Shown piece by piece: positions 46,791 to 56,461 of a DNA stretch of 64,000 nucleotides. Source of the DNA: Tolypothrix sp. PCC 7712 (lineage in GTDB: Bacteria; Cyanobacteriota; Cyanobacteriia; Cyanobacteriales; Nostocaceae); contig NZ_CP063785.1 in NCBI RefSeq assembly GCF_025860405.1, forward strand, positions 1,550,001 through 1,614,000, given 5' to 3'. Each line of letters starts with the position of its first letter. Position 1 is the stretch's first letter. A program made the position numbers and the translations under genes. The notes under the pieces were generated by a model. It made no database searches. It was not told the DNA's origin and saw nothing but the letters and a program-made list of their open reading frames with translations.

Positions 46791-47328
46791 AGGGGCTGAT
46801 TCGAGGATCTATCTAGGAAACCATCGTAAATTAAAGGGCATTTCTATTTCCGTCACTGCTATATCAATCAGATGTAAGCAGTTAGAAAGGGGGAATAAAG
46901 GCCAGTTGGTGGCGCGAAATTTAAATTAATCTAGGAGATAGGGACTAAGGGCTAAGGATTTTCATGGGTTGGGGAATTTTCCCGTGAGTAATTGCCTTGA
47001 ATAATATATGTATTTCCGCCAAGCTGCATTAGTAGTGAGCTATGAAAGACTCCTTCTAACATGGCAGTTTTAGTGAGTGGATAGACTAGTTATCGTACAC
47101 TAATCTTGGTTCCATCCTCCCCAAGAAGGATATTCTTCTACCTCATTCTGAGCGATTGCTACAACCCAATTAATGCTGAAGATGCAAGTCCCGTCTGGCA
47201 TCATATCGTATTTATCTATACAATCTGCTAAATGGCGGATAAAACTTGCTATACAAAAGTTTATAAAAGTTTATTATTCACTAATCTTTGTCGTATATTC
47301 GTAATGTTTGATAAATAAGGAGATTAGA
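46791..47328. other. Divergent intergenic region between pyk and crtR
   Basis: 538 bp with pyk and crtR promoters at the ends. It holds one possible small reverse ORF (47100-47204) and direct repeats AAAGTTTAT (about 47257-47273). Confidence 0.5.
47100..47204 (-). CDS. Possible 34-residue ORF or gene remnant
   Basis: On the reverse strand an open frame reads MMPDGTCIFSINWVVAIAQN and ends WNQD. It can be extended upstream without stops for about 20 codons (SFIRHLADCIDKYD), but there without an ATG. The composition looks protein-like. I do not recognise a family, and it may be the tail of a lost gene. No ribosome binding site is visible. Confidence 0.25.
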   Translation of the reverse strand: MMPDGTCIFSINWVVAIAQNEVEEYPSWGGWNQD

Positions 47329-48228
47329 ATGCTCACGTCGGAGGCACAGAAGCCACTGACAGTCCCACCCAAGGAATTTTTAGCGCCTGCTGGTGATTTT
47401 AGTGCCACAATGCTGCTGTTTTTTAGTGCAGTGGCAATGCTAGTGTTATCTAACTTTGGTTACTGGCTGTGGGAATGGCCGCACTGGCTATGCTTTAGTG
47501 TGAATACTCTAGCACTGCATTGTTCTGGGACAGTGATTCACGATGCTTGTCATCAATCTGCCCATCGCAACCGAGTTATCAATGCAATGTTAGGTCATGG
47601 TAGTGCGCTGATGCTAGCTTTCGCATTTCCGGTATTTACGCGAGTGCATTTACAGCATCATGCCCATGTTAATCATCCTAAAGATGACCCAGATCATTAT
47701 GTCTCGACTGGCGGGCCTCTGTGGTTGATTGCAGTACGATTTTTGTACCATGAGGTATTTTTCTTTCAACGGCAACTGTGGCGTAAATATGAGCTACTGG
47801 AGTGGTTTATTAGCCGCTTGATTGTAGGGACAATTGTTTATATCTCAGTGCAATATCACTTTTTGGGTTATATTCTCAATTTTTGGTTTATACCAGCATT
47901 TATCGTGGGCATAGCATTAGGATTATTCTTTGATTATCTGCCCCATCGCCCATTTGTAGAGCGCGATCGCTGGAAAAATGCTCGCGTTTATCCTAACCCA
48001 ATTCTGAACATTTTGATTATGGGACAGAATTACCACCTAGTTCATCATTTGTGGCCTTCAATTCCCTGGTATAACTACCAGCCAGCATATTATTTGATGA
48101 AACCACTATTAGATGCAAAAGGTTGTTATCAAACTTCCGGATTATTACAAAAGAAAGATTTTTTTGAATTTGTTTACGACATCTTTTTAGGAATTAGGTT
48201 TAACCACCACAAACAGCCTGAAAATTAA
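47329..48228 (+). CDS. crtR: Beta-carotene hydroxylase (CrtR type)
   Basis: 299 residues from ATG 47329, fixed by AAGGAG at 47317-47322. A membrane di-iron desaturase-family enzyme with histidine boxes HDACH, HLQHHAHVNHPKDDPDH, HRPF and NYHLVHHLWP. It hydroxylates carotenoid beta-rings, giving zeaxanthin and, in some cyanobacteria, myxol. Four hydrophobic segments fit the thylakoid or cytoplasmic membrane. It is monocistronic, divergent from pyk. A related 4-ketolase-like desaturase is the only alternative, and the box spacing favours CrtR. Confidence 0.9.
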   Translation: MLTSEAQKPLTVPPKEFLAPAGDFSATMLLFFSAVAMLVLSNFGYWLWEWPHWLCFSVNTLALHCSGTVIHDACHQSAHRNRVINAMLGHGSALMLAFAFPVFTRVHLQHHAHVNHPKDDPDHYVSTGGPLWLIAVRFLYHEVFFFQRQLWRKYELLEWFISRLIVGTIVYISVQYHFLGYILNFWFIPAFIVGIALGLFFDYLPHRPFVERDRWKNARVYPNPILNILIMGQNYHLVHHLWPSIPWYNYQPAYYLMKPLLDAKGCYQTSGLLQKKDFFEFVYDIFLGIRFNHHKQPEN

Positions 48229-48357
48229 CATGATATAACCATTTACAACCGACAGGCGATCGCGCTATATATTCTGAGTTATGGATGCGATCGCTCTCAC
48301 TGGAAAAAGTTAAAAATTGACCTGCCGCATCAAGAACCCTCCGCGATGATGAAAAAT

Positions 48358-48465
48358 CTATGCTACTTGCAAAGACTGTCCGAGAGTTTTTGGTTCAGGG
48401 AGAGATTCACCAAGTTCTAAAGCTGTTTCAATTAATAACTCTAGTACTTCTTGGGCTTCACACAT
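48358..48465 (-). pseudogene. HicB C-terminal fragment at the end of the NACHT gene
   Basis: 35 codons starting ATG 48465 read MCEAQEVLELLIETALELGE then SLPEP, which matches the C-terminal end of the N-terminal domain of HicB-type antitoxins (AxEVLELxIExALELGExxPEP). The N-terminal part is gone: sequence before the ATG belongs to the NACHT HEAT repeats. The 3' end of the NACHT gene therefore looks like a junction with a lost hicB gene. Confidence 0.5.
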
Positions 48466-51400
48466 CCTTAGAATTATCAGCTGTGGCGAGGTATTTAAGC
48501 AGGGGGAGTGTATCGTGAACTTCTTTGAAATTTCTGGCTAAGGCTTCCACTGCACTACTTCGCACATACCCATCATCATCAGCAGTAGCCAAGTCTTTGA
48601 GGAAGGTAAGGGTGTCGGGGTCTTCTTTGAAATTTCTGGCTAATACTGAAACTGCGATATGTCGCACAACTATATTACTATCAGCAGATGCCCAGTCTTT
48701 GAGGAAGGTAAGGGTTTCGGGGTCTTCTTTGAAATTGTTGGCTAATAATGACACAGCTAAACGTCGTACATGTCCATGATCATCAGCAGTAGCGCAGTGT
48801 TTAAGAATGACCAGGGTATCAGAATCTTCCTTGAAGTTTCTCGCTAACGCTAACACTGCTGCATATCGCATAACCGCACTATTATCAGTAGCGAGGTGTT
48901 TCATGAAGGGGAGGATGTCGGGGTGTTCTTTGAAATTGCTGGCTAATGCTTGTACCACTCTAATTCGCACATTTTCATCATCATCAACAGTGGCTTGGTG
49001 TTTTAGAAAGGGGAGGGTGTCAGGGTTTTCTTTGAAGTTGCTGGCTAATGCGTCCACTGCTGCACTTCGCACATCTGAATTATCATCAGCAGTGGCTTGG
49101 TGTTTGAGAAAGGGGAGAATGTCAGGGTTTTCTTTGAAGTTGCTGGCTAATGCGTCCAATGCTGCACTTCGCACATCCGAATTATCATCAGTGATGCAAA
49201 GGTGTTTGAGGAAGGAGAGGGTGTAGGGATCATCTTTCCAGATTGTTGCAACTGTAATGATTGCTTGGGCGCGAATTTCCCGAACTAGCTGGATATCTTC
49301 ATTATCTCCCTTACTGTCATAGTAGTAAGGCAGATCATATTTGATTAAGTCCTTGAATTGCTCAAGTAATTCATCAGCCGTTGACTTAATCACCTGACGG
49401 TTTCTAACTTCTACTAAACAATAAGCCGCTAAAAATAAGTTAACAAGTGTTCCTTCCTCCACATTTATATCTATTAAATAGTTGATAATTTCTAATGTAA
49501 AGTGGTCATCAATCATTCCGGCAATTAGCCGCAATACCTCATGCCAAGTTTCATCTTGCCAGTGTTTTCCAAAAACTTCAGTCTTTAGATAATCAATTGT
49601 AATACTGCGTTCTTTTTCAAACTTCCAAACAAACTTCCAAGCACAGAAATATTCCAAAAATGTTCTATGCACAAAAGCATAGTAATCTGCACCCAAGAAA
49701 CATAACATAAAGTTGCGAGTCCGCAGTTGATTAATCATCACCCGCGCAGCTTCTCTGGCTTGACTGACTTCTATAGTTTTGAGATAGTCAGTCAAAATCT
49801 TAACTAAATCATCTTCTTTAATTAAATTACCAGCTAAACCTTTGTCGCCAGTTTGCATATAATAAGCAACCTGACGCAGCATCGCTTGCTTATCTTTATA
49901 ATCAATAGTTTTAGGATCTATTCTTTTATCTTCCACCAAAGCGCGTTCTACATCCCATTGATGTAACAGTACCCGCGATGCTTGGTTATAAAGTTCCGCT
50001 CTATCTCTGGGCAATTCCTGATTACGATTGAGAATCGCCATCATCGTCAACAATAGAGGATTCCCCGCTAATTCTGTAATAGCTTTGGAAGTTTCAATTC
50101 CTCTTTGCAATCGTTCCCGTTTTCTAACTTTATCTGCTACATCACTAAAAGTTAACTCATGCCAACGGTAAATAAAATCTTGAATTTGTGATGAGTCTAA
50201 ATCTTGCAACATGAAATGATGAAATTGAGCATCGCGCAATCGTTGCGGTTTATAGCCAATCACGCGAGAAGTCACAATCACCTGCACGTTAGGATATTCA
50301 TTGGTGAAGCGATGAATAGCTGTAATTACATCCTCACGCTTACCAGGGTCAAATACTTCATCTAAACCATCAAACATCACCAAAGCATTACCAGCCTTTA
50401 GCTGTGCTTGCAATTGATGCTGATTGAGGTGAGAAATTGCACCAGGACTTTGATGAAAGAACTCTAAAAAATTCTTACAATGTCCGTCATCAGCATTTCG
50501 CATATAAGCGCGTAGTTCAATTAGCAAGGGAATTGGTGGTAACATAAATCCCGGCTTGTTGAGTGGATCGAGAGTTTTTTCTACCCAATCCAAAGCTAAA
50601 TACTGCAATAATGTAGACTTGCCTGCACCAGGATCACCTAAGATGACTATATATTTATAAGTTTGCAGCTGTTTAACAATATCTAATACTGAACTTATCG
50701 GTTGTTCAAAATAAACTCGTTTGTATTTTTCTAATTCTTCTAAAGCAATTTCTTCTGCTTCTACTTGTTCACTGTCTCGCAGTCGCCGCAAATGTTCTTT
50801 CGGTAGTTCGTGAATTTGGGGTAAGACTTGGTGAATTTCTCGCACATTTTGCGGGGTAAATATTGACCATAATCTCAGTTCGTTATAGGCGTATCCGCTA
50901 GTATCTAAACTATCTAGTTTTAAGTTGACATAGCGCTCACGAATTGCTTCTTGATATTGCCGCAAGTCAAATTCTGGTTTAATCCCTGCTATTTCTTGAG
51001 TATTTTCCTTTATTGCTTCTAGGTTTTGTGAATCTAGCAACTCGCGTAAATCTTTTGATTCAGCTAAAATCTGTTGGCATTTTCTCAGATAATTATCAGT
51101 CACTAATTGCCAGTTAAATCTAGCTGGTAAAGCTGGTAAATTCAAACTCTTCCAAGTTGATTCTAGAGTTTGATAATCTAGCTCATCACAATCCGGCTCA
51201 AAAGCTTTACCGAGTATTTCTTTAACCGACTTGTGGTAAATAAATTTTTTGAGTGGTTTATCAAATTTCTTGATGTCTTCTTCAGGAAGCTTGCGAAACT
51301 TTAACTCATCTTCTAGCAGTTGCAAAAATTCCTTGAGTGCTTTAGCAATAGCTTTCTGAATTGGTTCTTTCTTAAAGAAATCAGGAACGCTGTTAAAACG

Positions 51401-51526
51401 GTCTTTGAAAAAATCTTTGGCGTAGTCCTTAGCTAAATCTTGAGCAAATTCTGAGGTCAGAATATTTTTGACCAGAAATCCCACAGTATTACTTGCTACC
51501 CAGCCAACTAACCATTCCACTATCAT
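48458..51526 (-). CDS. NACHT-domain STAND ATPase with C-terminal HEAT repeats
   Basis: 1022 residues. About 1-250 is a helical N-terminal region (a possible effector or NNH-type domain). The NACHT core has Walker A GDPGAGKST near 295, Walker B ALVMFDGLDEVFD near 387 and sensor VIVTSRVIGY. A winged-helix-like and coiled region follows (TFLEYFCAWKFV). About 765-1022 carries seven 37-residue HEAT repeats (DDNSDVRSAAxxALASNFKENPDxLPFLKHxAT), partly near-identical. Bacterial NACHT proteins include antiphage factors. The last repeat stops after ADNSKDV, where a CGA-type codon of other repeats reads TGA. It stands alone between crtR and recN. Confidence 0.9.
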   Translation of the reverse strand: MIVEWLVGWVASNTVGFLVKNILTSEFAQDLAKDYAKDFFKDRFNSVPDFFKKEPIQKAIAKALKEFLQLLEDELKFRKLPEEDIKKFDKPLKKFIYHKSVKEILGKAFEPDCDELDYQTLESTWKSLNLPALPARFNWQLVTDNYLRKCQQILAESKDLRELLDSQNLEAIKENTQEIAGIKPEFDLRQYQEAIRERYVNLKLDSLDTSGYAYNELRLWSIFTPQNVREIHQVLPQIHELPKEHLRRLRDSEQVEAEEIALEELEKYKRVYFEQPISSVLDIVKQLQTYKYIVILGDPGAGKSTLLQYLALDWVEKTLDPLNKPGFMLPPIPLLIELRAYMRNADDGHCKNFLEFFHQSPGAISHLNQHQLQAQLKAGNALVMFDGLDEVFDPGKREDVITAIHRFTNEYPNVQVIVTSRVIGYKPQRLRDAQFHHFMLQDLDSSQIQDFIYRWHELTFSDVADKVRKRERLQRGIETSKAITELAGNPLLLTMMAILNRNQELPRDRAELYNQASRVLLHQWDVERALVEDKRIDPKTIDYKDKQAMLRQVAYYMQTGDKGLAGNLIKEDDLVKILTDYLKTIEVSQAREAARVMINQLRTRNFMLCFLGADYYAFVHRTFLEYFCAWKFVWKFEKERSITIDYLKTEVFGKHWQDETWHEVLRLIAGMIDDHFTLEIINYLIDINVEEGTLVNLFLAAYCLVEVRNRQVIKSTADELLEQFKDLIKYDLPYYYDSKGDNEDIQLVREIRAQAIITVATIWKDDPYTLSFLKHLCITDDNSDVRSAALDALASNFKENPDILPFLKHQATADDNSDVRSAAVDALASNFKENPDTLPFLKHQATVDDDENVRIRVVQALASNFKEHPDILPFMKHLATDNSAVMRYAAVLALARNFKEDSDTLVILKHCATADDHGHVRRLAVSLLANNFKEDPETLTFLKDWASADSNIVVRHIAVSVLARNFKEDPDTLTFLKDLATADDDGYVRSSAVEALARNFKEVHDTLPLLKYLATADNSKDV

Positions 51527-51688
51527 ACTTGCGCCTGCTAAAGCTACTGATTACGAGTATATACACCAGCCTCAGCTATTTTTCCCAATATTTAAGATTA
51601 AAAAAATCACATAGAGAAAGCGATCGCAATTACATCGCCATTACTATGATCCGCCACCAATACATCTAATTATCAATTCTGGATTTCT

Positions 51689-53434
51689 TTAAGATTTCTC
51701 GCGCCGATGATTGGCAGCTTGCAATAATAGAGATTCGGCAAAAGCGATCGCATCCGTGGCTGATTTACCGCCAGCTAATTGCGCTAGTTCATCTCGGCGG
51801 GTAGTTAAATTATCCAAGGCGGTGACGCGGACGACGGTACGCTGCTCGCTGCTGCCATTGTTCTCTTTTTTACCTTTGCTTTGATTAATAATTTGCTTAT
51901 CTACCCGGAAATGCCTATCTGCCATTGCTGCTACTAAGGGTTGGTGAGTCACACACAATACCTGTGAGCGTTGGCTGAGTTGGTGTAATTTCTCTGCGAT
52001 CGCTTGGGCGACTCTTCCGGAAACACCTACATCGATTTCATCAAATACCATTGTCCCGGCTGCATCAGCTTGAGATACACAAGCTTTCAGCGCGAGTAAA
52101 AAGCGGCTCATTTCCCCACCGGAGGCAATTTCTGTTAAAGGTTGTATTGGTTCGCCGGGGTTGGGACTAAACATAAATGTAATTTTGTCTGCACCTGTAG
52201 CGGTGGGCGCAGTGGGCACAATCTCTACTTTAAACTGCACCTTTTCCATTGCTAGGGGTTTGAGTTCCGCGATTAATCTCGACTCTAATTTATTAGCGGC
52301 TGTACGACGCAATTGCGTTAACTGGTTACAAGCTTGAGTTAGCTTTGCTAAAGTTGCTTGTTCTTGCTGTTCTAAGCTTTCAATTGATTGTTCGCTGTCG
52401 TTGAGTTCAGCTAATTCACCTTGGATTTTTTGGTAGTAGGCGATCGCTTCTTGCAGAGTCGGGCCATATTTGCGGCAAATCTGCTTTAATTCCCGAATGC
52501 GTTCTTCTACTTCCTCTAAACGCTGGGGATCTGCTTCTAAATCTTCGCCATAGGCATTAATTTGCCTTGCTACTTCCATTAATGTAGCTTGGGCATCTCG
52601 GACTAAATCTAACAATGGTTGTAGCTGGCTATCATATTCCACCATGTCGTTTAAGGTGGCTTCGCTATCTCCTAATAAATCTGCGGCGGCTGGAGTTTCG
52701 TTATCGTTTTGATACAAAGCCTGATAGACCTTGTAACTCATTTGTTGTAAATCTACAACATGATTGAGGCGTTCGCGTTCTTGTTGTAGCTGTTCAAGTT
52801 CGCTCGGATCGTTGAGGTTGACTGCGCCTAATTCCTGCACTTGATAGGTAAGTAAATCTAGTTGCTGCAACCGTTCCCGTTCTGATGTCCGGCGTTTTTC
52901 TAAGGCTAAATGTGCTGTTTGGTACAAATTAAATAAATTGGCGATCGCTTGACGCTGCTGCATTAAAGAGTCGCCACCATGTAAATCTAACCAATCGCGG
53001 ACTTGGGCGGATTGTCCCACTTGTACAGTTTGACCTTGGGCAGTAATTTCCACAAGGCGATCGCGTAGCCCCACCATCATCTGCCGATTCACCAACACAC
53101 CATTTACCCGCGATCTACTGCGGACATTACTCGCAGTGGCGGCGATTTCTCGGCTAATGACTACAGAATTTTCATCTATGGAATCTATTTCTTGTTCGCT
53201 TAACCAAGCGGCTAAGGAAGCGTTAGATTTAAAAGTAGCTTCTACCATCGCCCGACTAGTGCCAGTGCGAATTACTCGACTAGATACCTTACCGCCTAAA
53301 GCTGCATCAATGGCATCTAAGATAATCGATTTTCCTGCGCCAGTTTCACCTGTTAATACATTTAAGCCAGCGCCAAATTCTAGTTCGAGTTGGTCAATTA
53401 GGGCAAAGTTTTCAATTCGCAGGCAAAGCAACAT
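51689..53434 (-). CDS. recN: DNA repair ATPase RecN
   Basis: 581 residues from ATG 53434 (MLLCLRIENFALIDQLEL); an in-frame start at 53476 adds an unsupported 14 residues. SMC-like: Walker A TGETGAGKSIILDAI, a long coiled-coil middle (about 155-355), signature LTEIASGGEMSRFLLALK, Walker B MVFDEIDVGVSGRVAQAI. It bridges and processes double-strand break ends with RecA. Length fits cyanobacterial RecN. No SOS box was identified. Confidence 0.94.
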   Translation of the reverse strand: MLLCLRIENFALIDQLELEFGAGLNVLTGETGAGKSIILDAIDAALGGKVSSRVIRTGTSRAMVEATFKSNASLAAWLSEQEIDSIDENSVVISREIAATASNVRSRSRVNGVLVNRQMMVGLRDRLVEITAQGQTVQVGQSAQVRDWLDLHGGDSLMQQRQAIANLFNLYQTAHLALEKRRTSERERLQQLDLLTYQVQELGAVNLNDPSELEQLQQERERLNHVVDLQQMSYKVYQALYQNDNETPAAADLLGDSEATLNDMVEYDSQLQPLLDLVRDAQATLMEVARQINAYGEDLEADPQRLEEVEERIRELKQICRKYGPTLQEAIAYYQKIQGELAELNDSEQSIESLEQQEQATLAKLTQACNQLTQLRRTAANKLESRLIAELKPLAMEKVQFKVEIVPTAPTATGADKITFMFSPNPGEPIQPLTEIASGGEMSRFLLALKACVSQADAAGTMVFDEIDVGVSGRVAQAIAEKLHQLSQRSQVLCVTHQPLVAAMADRHFRVDKQIINQSKGKKENNGSSEQRTVVRVTALDNLTTRRDELAQLAGGKSATDAIAFAESLLLQAANHRREKS

Positions 53435-53983
53435 CAAGCCAAATTCTCCATCTAGGCAGATGCCGAATACTTCCAACTTTTAGGAATCTAGGCATGAGCC
53501 ACTACTATAGAAGTAGCAGACCCATATAAGTGTAGCAAACCTAGTACAGTTACGCGGAATTCGTAATTTGTAATACCCTTCGGGAAGCGCAAAGCGCTAC
53601 GTAATTCGTAATTACCTTTTTATAAGGGTTATAGCTTTTCAATGGGAAGTTTATTTTTGCCTTAGTGTACTAGTAGTCTACCCGATTGATTTTGAAAGGT
53701 TGCGGTTGTTCAGATCCCCGACTTTTTGAAAAAGTCGGGGATCTATGACCTCTCATAATTCAATAGCTGAAATTCTCTTTTGAGGATGAGGTTAAACAAC
53801 AATTTTTCTTTCAATATATAGAGATGTCAGCAAATCTCGTGGTTTGCTATTATTACAATCCAATTTCTAGGGATTGAGGCAACTGGAACAAGAAAACCAC
53901 TTGTTCTAACTAAATTGGGGTGCTGGAAACAAAACATATTGTTACAATACTTAACAGAATCAATTCGACCGGTGCCATTCTTC
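53435..53983. other. Intergenic between divergent recN and AarF-type genes
   Basis: Holds TAATTCG-type repeats near 53560-53612 and the long hairpin at 53712-53744. The remaining sequence is the likely promoter region for both genes. A reverse frame at 53827-54096 is antisense to the next gene's start and is not supported. Confidence 0.55.
53712..53744 (+). repeat. Perfect 33-bp hairpin AGATCCCCGACTTTTT
   Basis: 16-bp arms, AGATCCCCGACTTTTT and its exact complement, separated by one base. Palindromes of this AGATCCCCGAC type appear dispersed in cyanobacterial genomes. Confidence 0.75.
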
Positions 53984-56053
53984 ATGATTGCGAAAACACT
54001 TCCCCCCACTTCCCGACCGATCGAGGAGGACAATCGCGGTAGCAACAACCGCCGCGATGAGGTATATGTTGCTGAAGTTGTGTCCGAAAATGACACACAA
54101 GGCTTGGTTGTTAAATCGCCGAGACTGATAGCAGCTCAACAGCAAAGAGCATTGAGGGCACCAATTGACACTGAGATGACACGTTACGATCCAGTGGAGA
54201 TTGCAGCGCATTATCAACAAAGACCTCTAGAAGTTTTTGGGCGGATTCTTGCTGTCTTATGGCCGACACTCTCCTTTGCTTTGGGGTTGTGGTGGGATAG
54301 CAAACGGGGAATTGTCGTAAAAAATGACCGCCGCCGTGCCGCGCAACTAAGAGAATTATTAACTAAACTAGGGCCTGCCTATATCAAAATTGGCCAGGCT
54401 TTGTCTACAAGACCAGATTTGGTTCCCCCCGCATTTTTAGAAGAACTTACCAAACTACAAGACCAATTACCACCTTTTCCTAACGAGATTGCTTATCAGT
54501 TTATTGAAGAAGAACTCGGCGCACCGCCAGCAGAAATATATAGTGAACTCTCACCACAACCAATTGCTGCGGCTTCTTTGGGACAAGTTTATAAAGGGAA
54601 GCTGAAAACTGGTGAGGAAGTCGCAGTTAAAGTGCAGCGTCCTGACTTAAAAGAAAGAATTACCGTTGACTTATATATATTACGTGGCCTAGCTGGTTGG
54701 GCGAAGAAACAGTTTAAACGAGTGCGAAGCGATTTAGTCGGAATTCTGGATGAATTAGGCGATCGCATTTTTGAAGAAATGGACTACATACACGAAGGAG
54801 AAAATGCCGAGCGTTTTTTCCAGTTATATGGTCACATGAAAGACATATACGTACCGAAAATTTACTGGGAATATACCAATCGTCGCGTTTTGACGATGGA
54901 GTGGATTAACGGCATTAAATTAACCCAAACGCCAGAAATTAAAGCTAAAGGTATAGATGCACGTTATTTAATTGAAGTCGGTGTCCAGTGTTCATTGCGT
55001 CAACTGCTAGAACATGGATTTTTCCATGCTGACCCCCACCCAGGTAATTTATTAGCCACACTGGATGGTAAATTAGCTTATCTCGACTTTGGGATGATGA
55101 GCGAGATTCAGCCACCCCAGCGTTATGGTTTAATTGAGGCGATCGTCCACGTTGTGAACCGTGACTTTGACGGTTTAGCTAAAGACTACGTCAAGCTAGA
55201 TTTCTTATCACCCGAAACAGATTTAACGCCAATTATTCCCGCCTTCGCCAAAGTTTTTGCAGAAGCTCAAGGTGCAAGCGTTGCAGAGTTAAATATTAAA
55301 AGCATCACCGATGAACTATCGGCTTTGATGTATGAATATCCCTTCCGCGTACCTCCCTACTACGCTTTAATTATTCGCTCTTTGGTAACACTAGAAGGGA
55401 TTGCAATATATATAGATCCCAACTTTAAAGTTTTGAGTGAAGCTTATCCTTACGTAGCGAAACGTTTATTAACAGATCCAGCACCAGCGCTCAGAGCATC
55501 TCTGCAAGATTTACTGTTTAAAGAAGGTAGATTTCGTTGGAATCGCTTAGAAAACTTATTAAAAAATGCACGAGGTAATGAAGACTACGATTTAAATTTA
55601 GTAGTCACTCAAGGGCTAGATTTTCTCACCTCTGAACGTGGCGGTTTTATTCGCGACAAATTGGTAGATGAATTTGTTAATGGGATAAATGCTTTAAGTC
55701 AAAATGTCCTGCATAACTTCACCTATTTACTCCGCGAACAAGTAGGAATCACAGCAATTAACGAAACTCCAGCCGCCACATCTGAGCAACAACAAACCTT
55801 AGAGCATATCAAACGAATTTTAGGTATTCTCCGCGATACCCGTGGCTTTGATCCATTGCAGCTGGCTCCGCAACTGGCACAATTATTAGTAAATCCCGGA
55901 GTACAGCGTTTAGGTCAACAAATTACTAATCGTTTGCTGCAAAAGGCTTTAACTAAGTTAATTCGCGATTTATTAGCAACAGAAGAAGTTAATCAGACTC
56001 CAGATAGTAATTTAGCCAAATCTGAGAGATTATCTTTACCTGCACGAGTATAA
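53984..56053 (+). CDS. AarF/ABC1/UbiB-family atypical kinase
   Basis: About 689 residues from ATG 53984; in-frame codons to 53915 are also open. Family marks: the KxGQ segment GPAYIKIGQALSTRPDLVP, alanine-rich loop PIAAASLGQVYKG, catalytic GFFHADPHPGNLL and LDFGMM. After the kinase domain (about 100-420) comes a long helical C-terminal region. UbiB/ABC1 proteins support quinone biosynthesis or lipid handling in bacteria and plastids; the specific role here is unproven. A strong terminator follows (56069-56117). Confidence 0.92.
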   Translation: MIAKTLPPTSRPIEEDNRGSNNRRDEVYVAEVVSENDTQGLVVKSPRLIAAQQQRALRAPIDTEMTRYDPVEIAAHYQQRPLEVFGRILAVLWPTLSFALGLWWDSKRGIVVKNDRRRAAQLRELLTKLGPAYIKIGQALSTRPDLVPPAFLEELTKLQDQLPPFPNEIAYQFIEEELGAPPAEIYSELSPQPIAAASLGQVYKGKLKTGEEVAVKVQRPDLKERITVDLYILRGLAGWAKKQFKRVRSDLVGILDELGDRIFEEMDYIHEGENAERFFQLYGHMKDIYVPKIYWEYTNRRVLTMEWINGIKLTQTPEIKAKGIDARYLIEVGVQCSLRQLLEHGFFHADPHPGNLLATLDGKLAYLDFGMMSEIQPPQRYGLIEAIVHVVNRDFDGLAKDYVKLDFLSPETDLTPIIPAFAKVFAEAQGASVAELNIKSITDELSALMYEYPFRVPPYYALIIRSLVTLEGIAIYIDPNFKVLSEAYPYVAKRLLTDPAPALRASLQDLLFKEGRFRWNRLENLLKNARGNEDYDLNLVVTQGLDFLTSERGGFIRDKLVDEFVNGINALSQNVLHNFTYLLREQVGITAINETPAATSEQQQTLEHIKRILGILRDTRGFDPLQLAPQLAQLLVNPGVQRLGQQITNRLLQKALTKLIRDLLATEEVNQTPDSNLAKSERLSLPARV

Positions 56054-56068
56054 AATTCTTTGTTTTTT

Positions 56069-56117
56069 AAAACCCTTGCTTTCAATCTTTTTGATAGAAG
56101 CGAGGGTTTTCTTTTTT
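56069..56117 (+). terminator. Rho-independent terminator after AarF-type gene
   Basis: AAAACCCTTGCTT pairs with AAGCGAGGGTTTT (one mismatch) across a 16-nt loop, then CTTTTTT. It lies 16 bp beyond the stop and 6 bp before the hicB 3' end on the other strand, so it may serve both directions. Confidence 0.75.
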
Positions 56118-56122
56118 AGAAA

Positions 56123-56461
56123 TTAGGTATTAATTACTTTATCCGCAGCAATAGTTAAGATTTCATCCATCCAAGCATTTATACTTTTACCAGCTTTTTT
56201 CGCAGCAATAAATATTTTTCTATGGTGTTCTGGAGTTGTACGGAATGGAAGTTTACCTGAGAAAGGTTTATCAGGTTCCTCTCCTAGTTCTTCACAAAAA
56301 GCCAGATAATCATCAACAGAGTTTTGAAATTCTTGACGCGCTTCATCTACAGTTTTTGCTTTAAAGGTAATCACGTCATTAATATCTAGAACTTGACCAA
56401 AAAGTATTCCTGCTTCTACATCTACTTCTAAGCTAGCGGTGTATCCTTTATAAGTCATCAT
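56123..56461 (-). CDS. hicB: HicB-type antitoxin
   Basis: 112 residues. The N-terminal partial RNase H-like HicB fold is TYKGYTASLEVDVEAGILFGQVLD. The linker holds TVDEARQEFQNSVDDYLAFCEELGEEPDKP. The C-terminus is a ribbon-helix-helix (LPFRTTPEHHRKIFIAAKKAGKSINAWMDEIL). It neutralises HicA and represses the operon. Start ATG 56461 overlaps the restored hicA stop by 4 bases, so the cassette is translationally coupled when hicA is in frame. This copy looks intact. Confidence 0.9.
   Translation of the reverse strand: MMTYKGYTASLEVDVEAGILFGQVLDINDVITFKAKTVDEARQEFQNSVDDYLAFCEELGEEPDKPFSGKLPFRTTPEHHRKIFIAAKKAGKSINAWMDEILTIAADKVINT

Noticed and set aside
53827..54096. 89-codon reverse ORF
   Set aside because: It is antisense to the start of the AarF-type gene and has no independent support.
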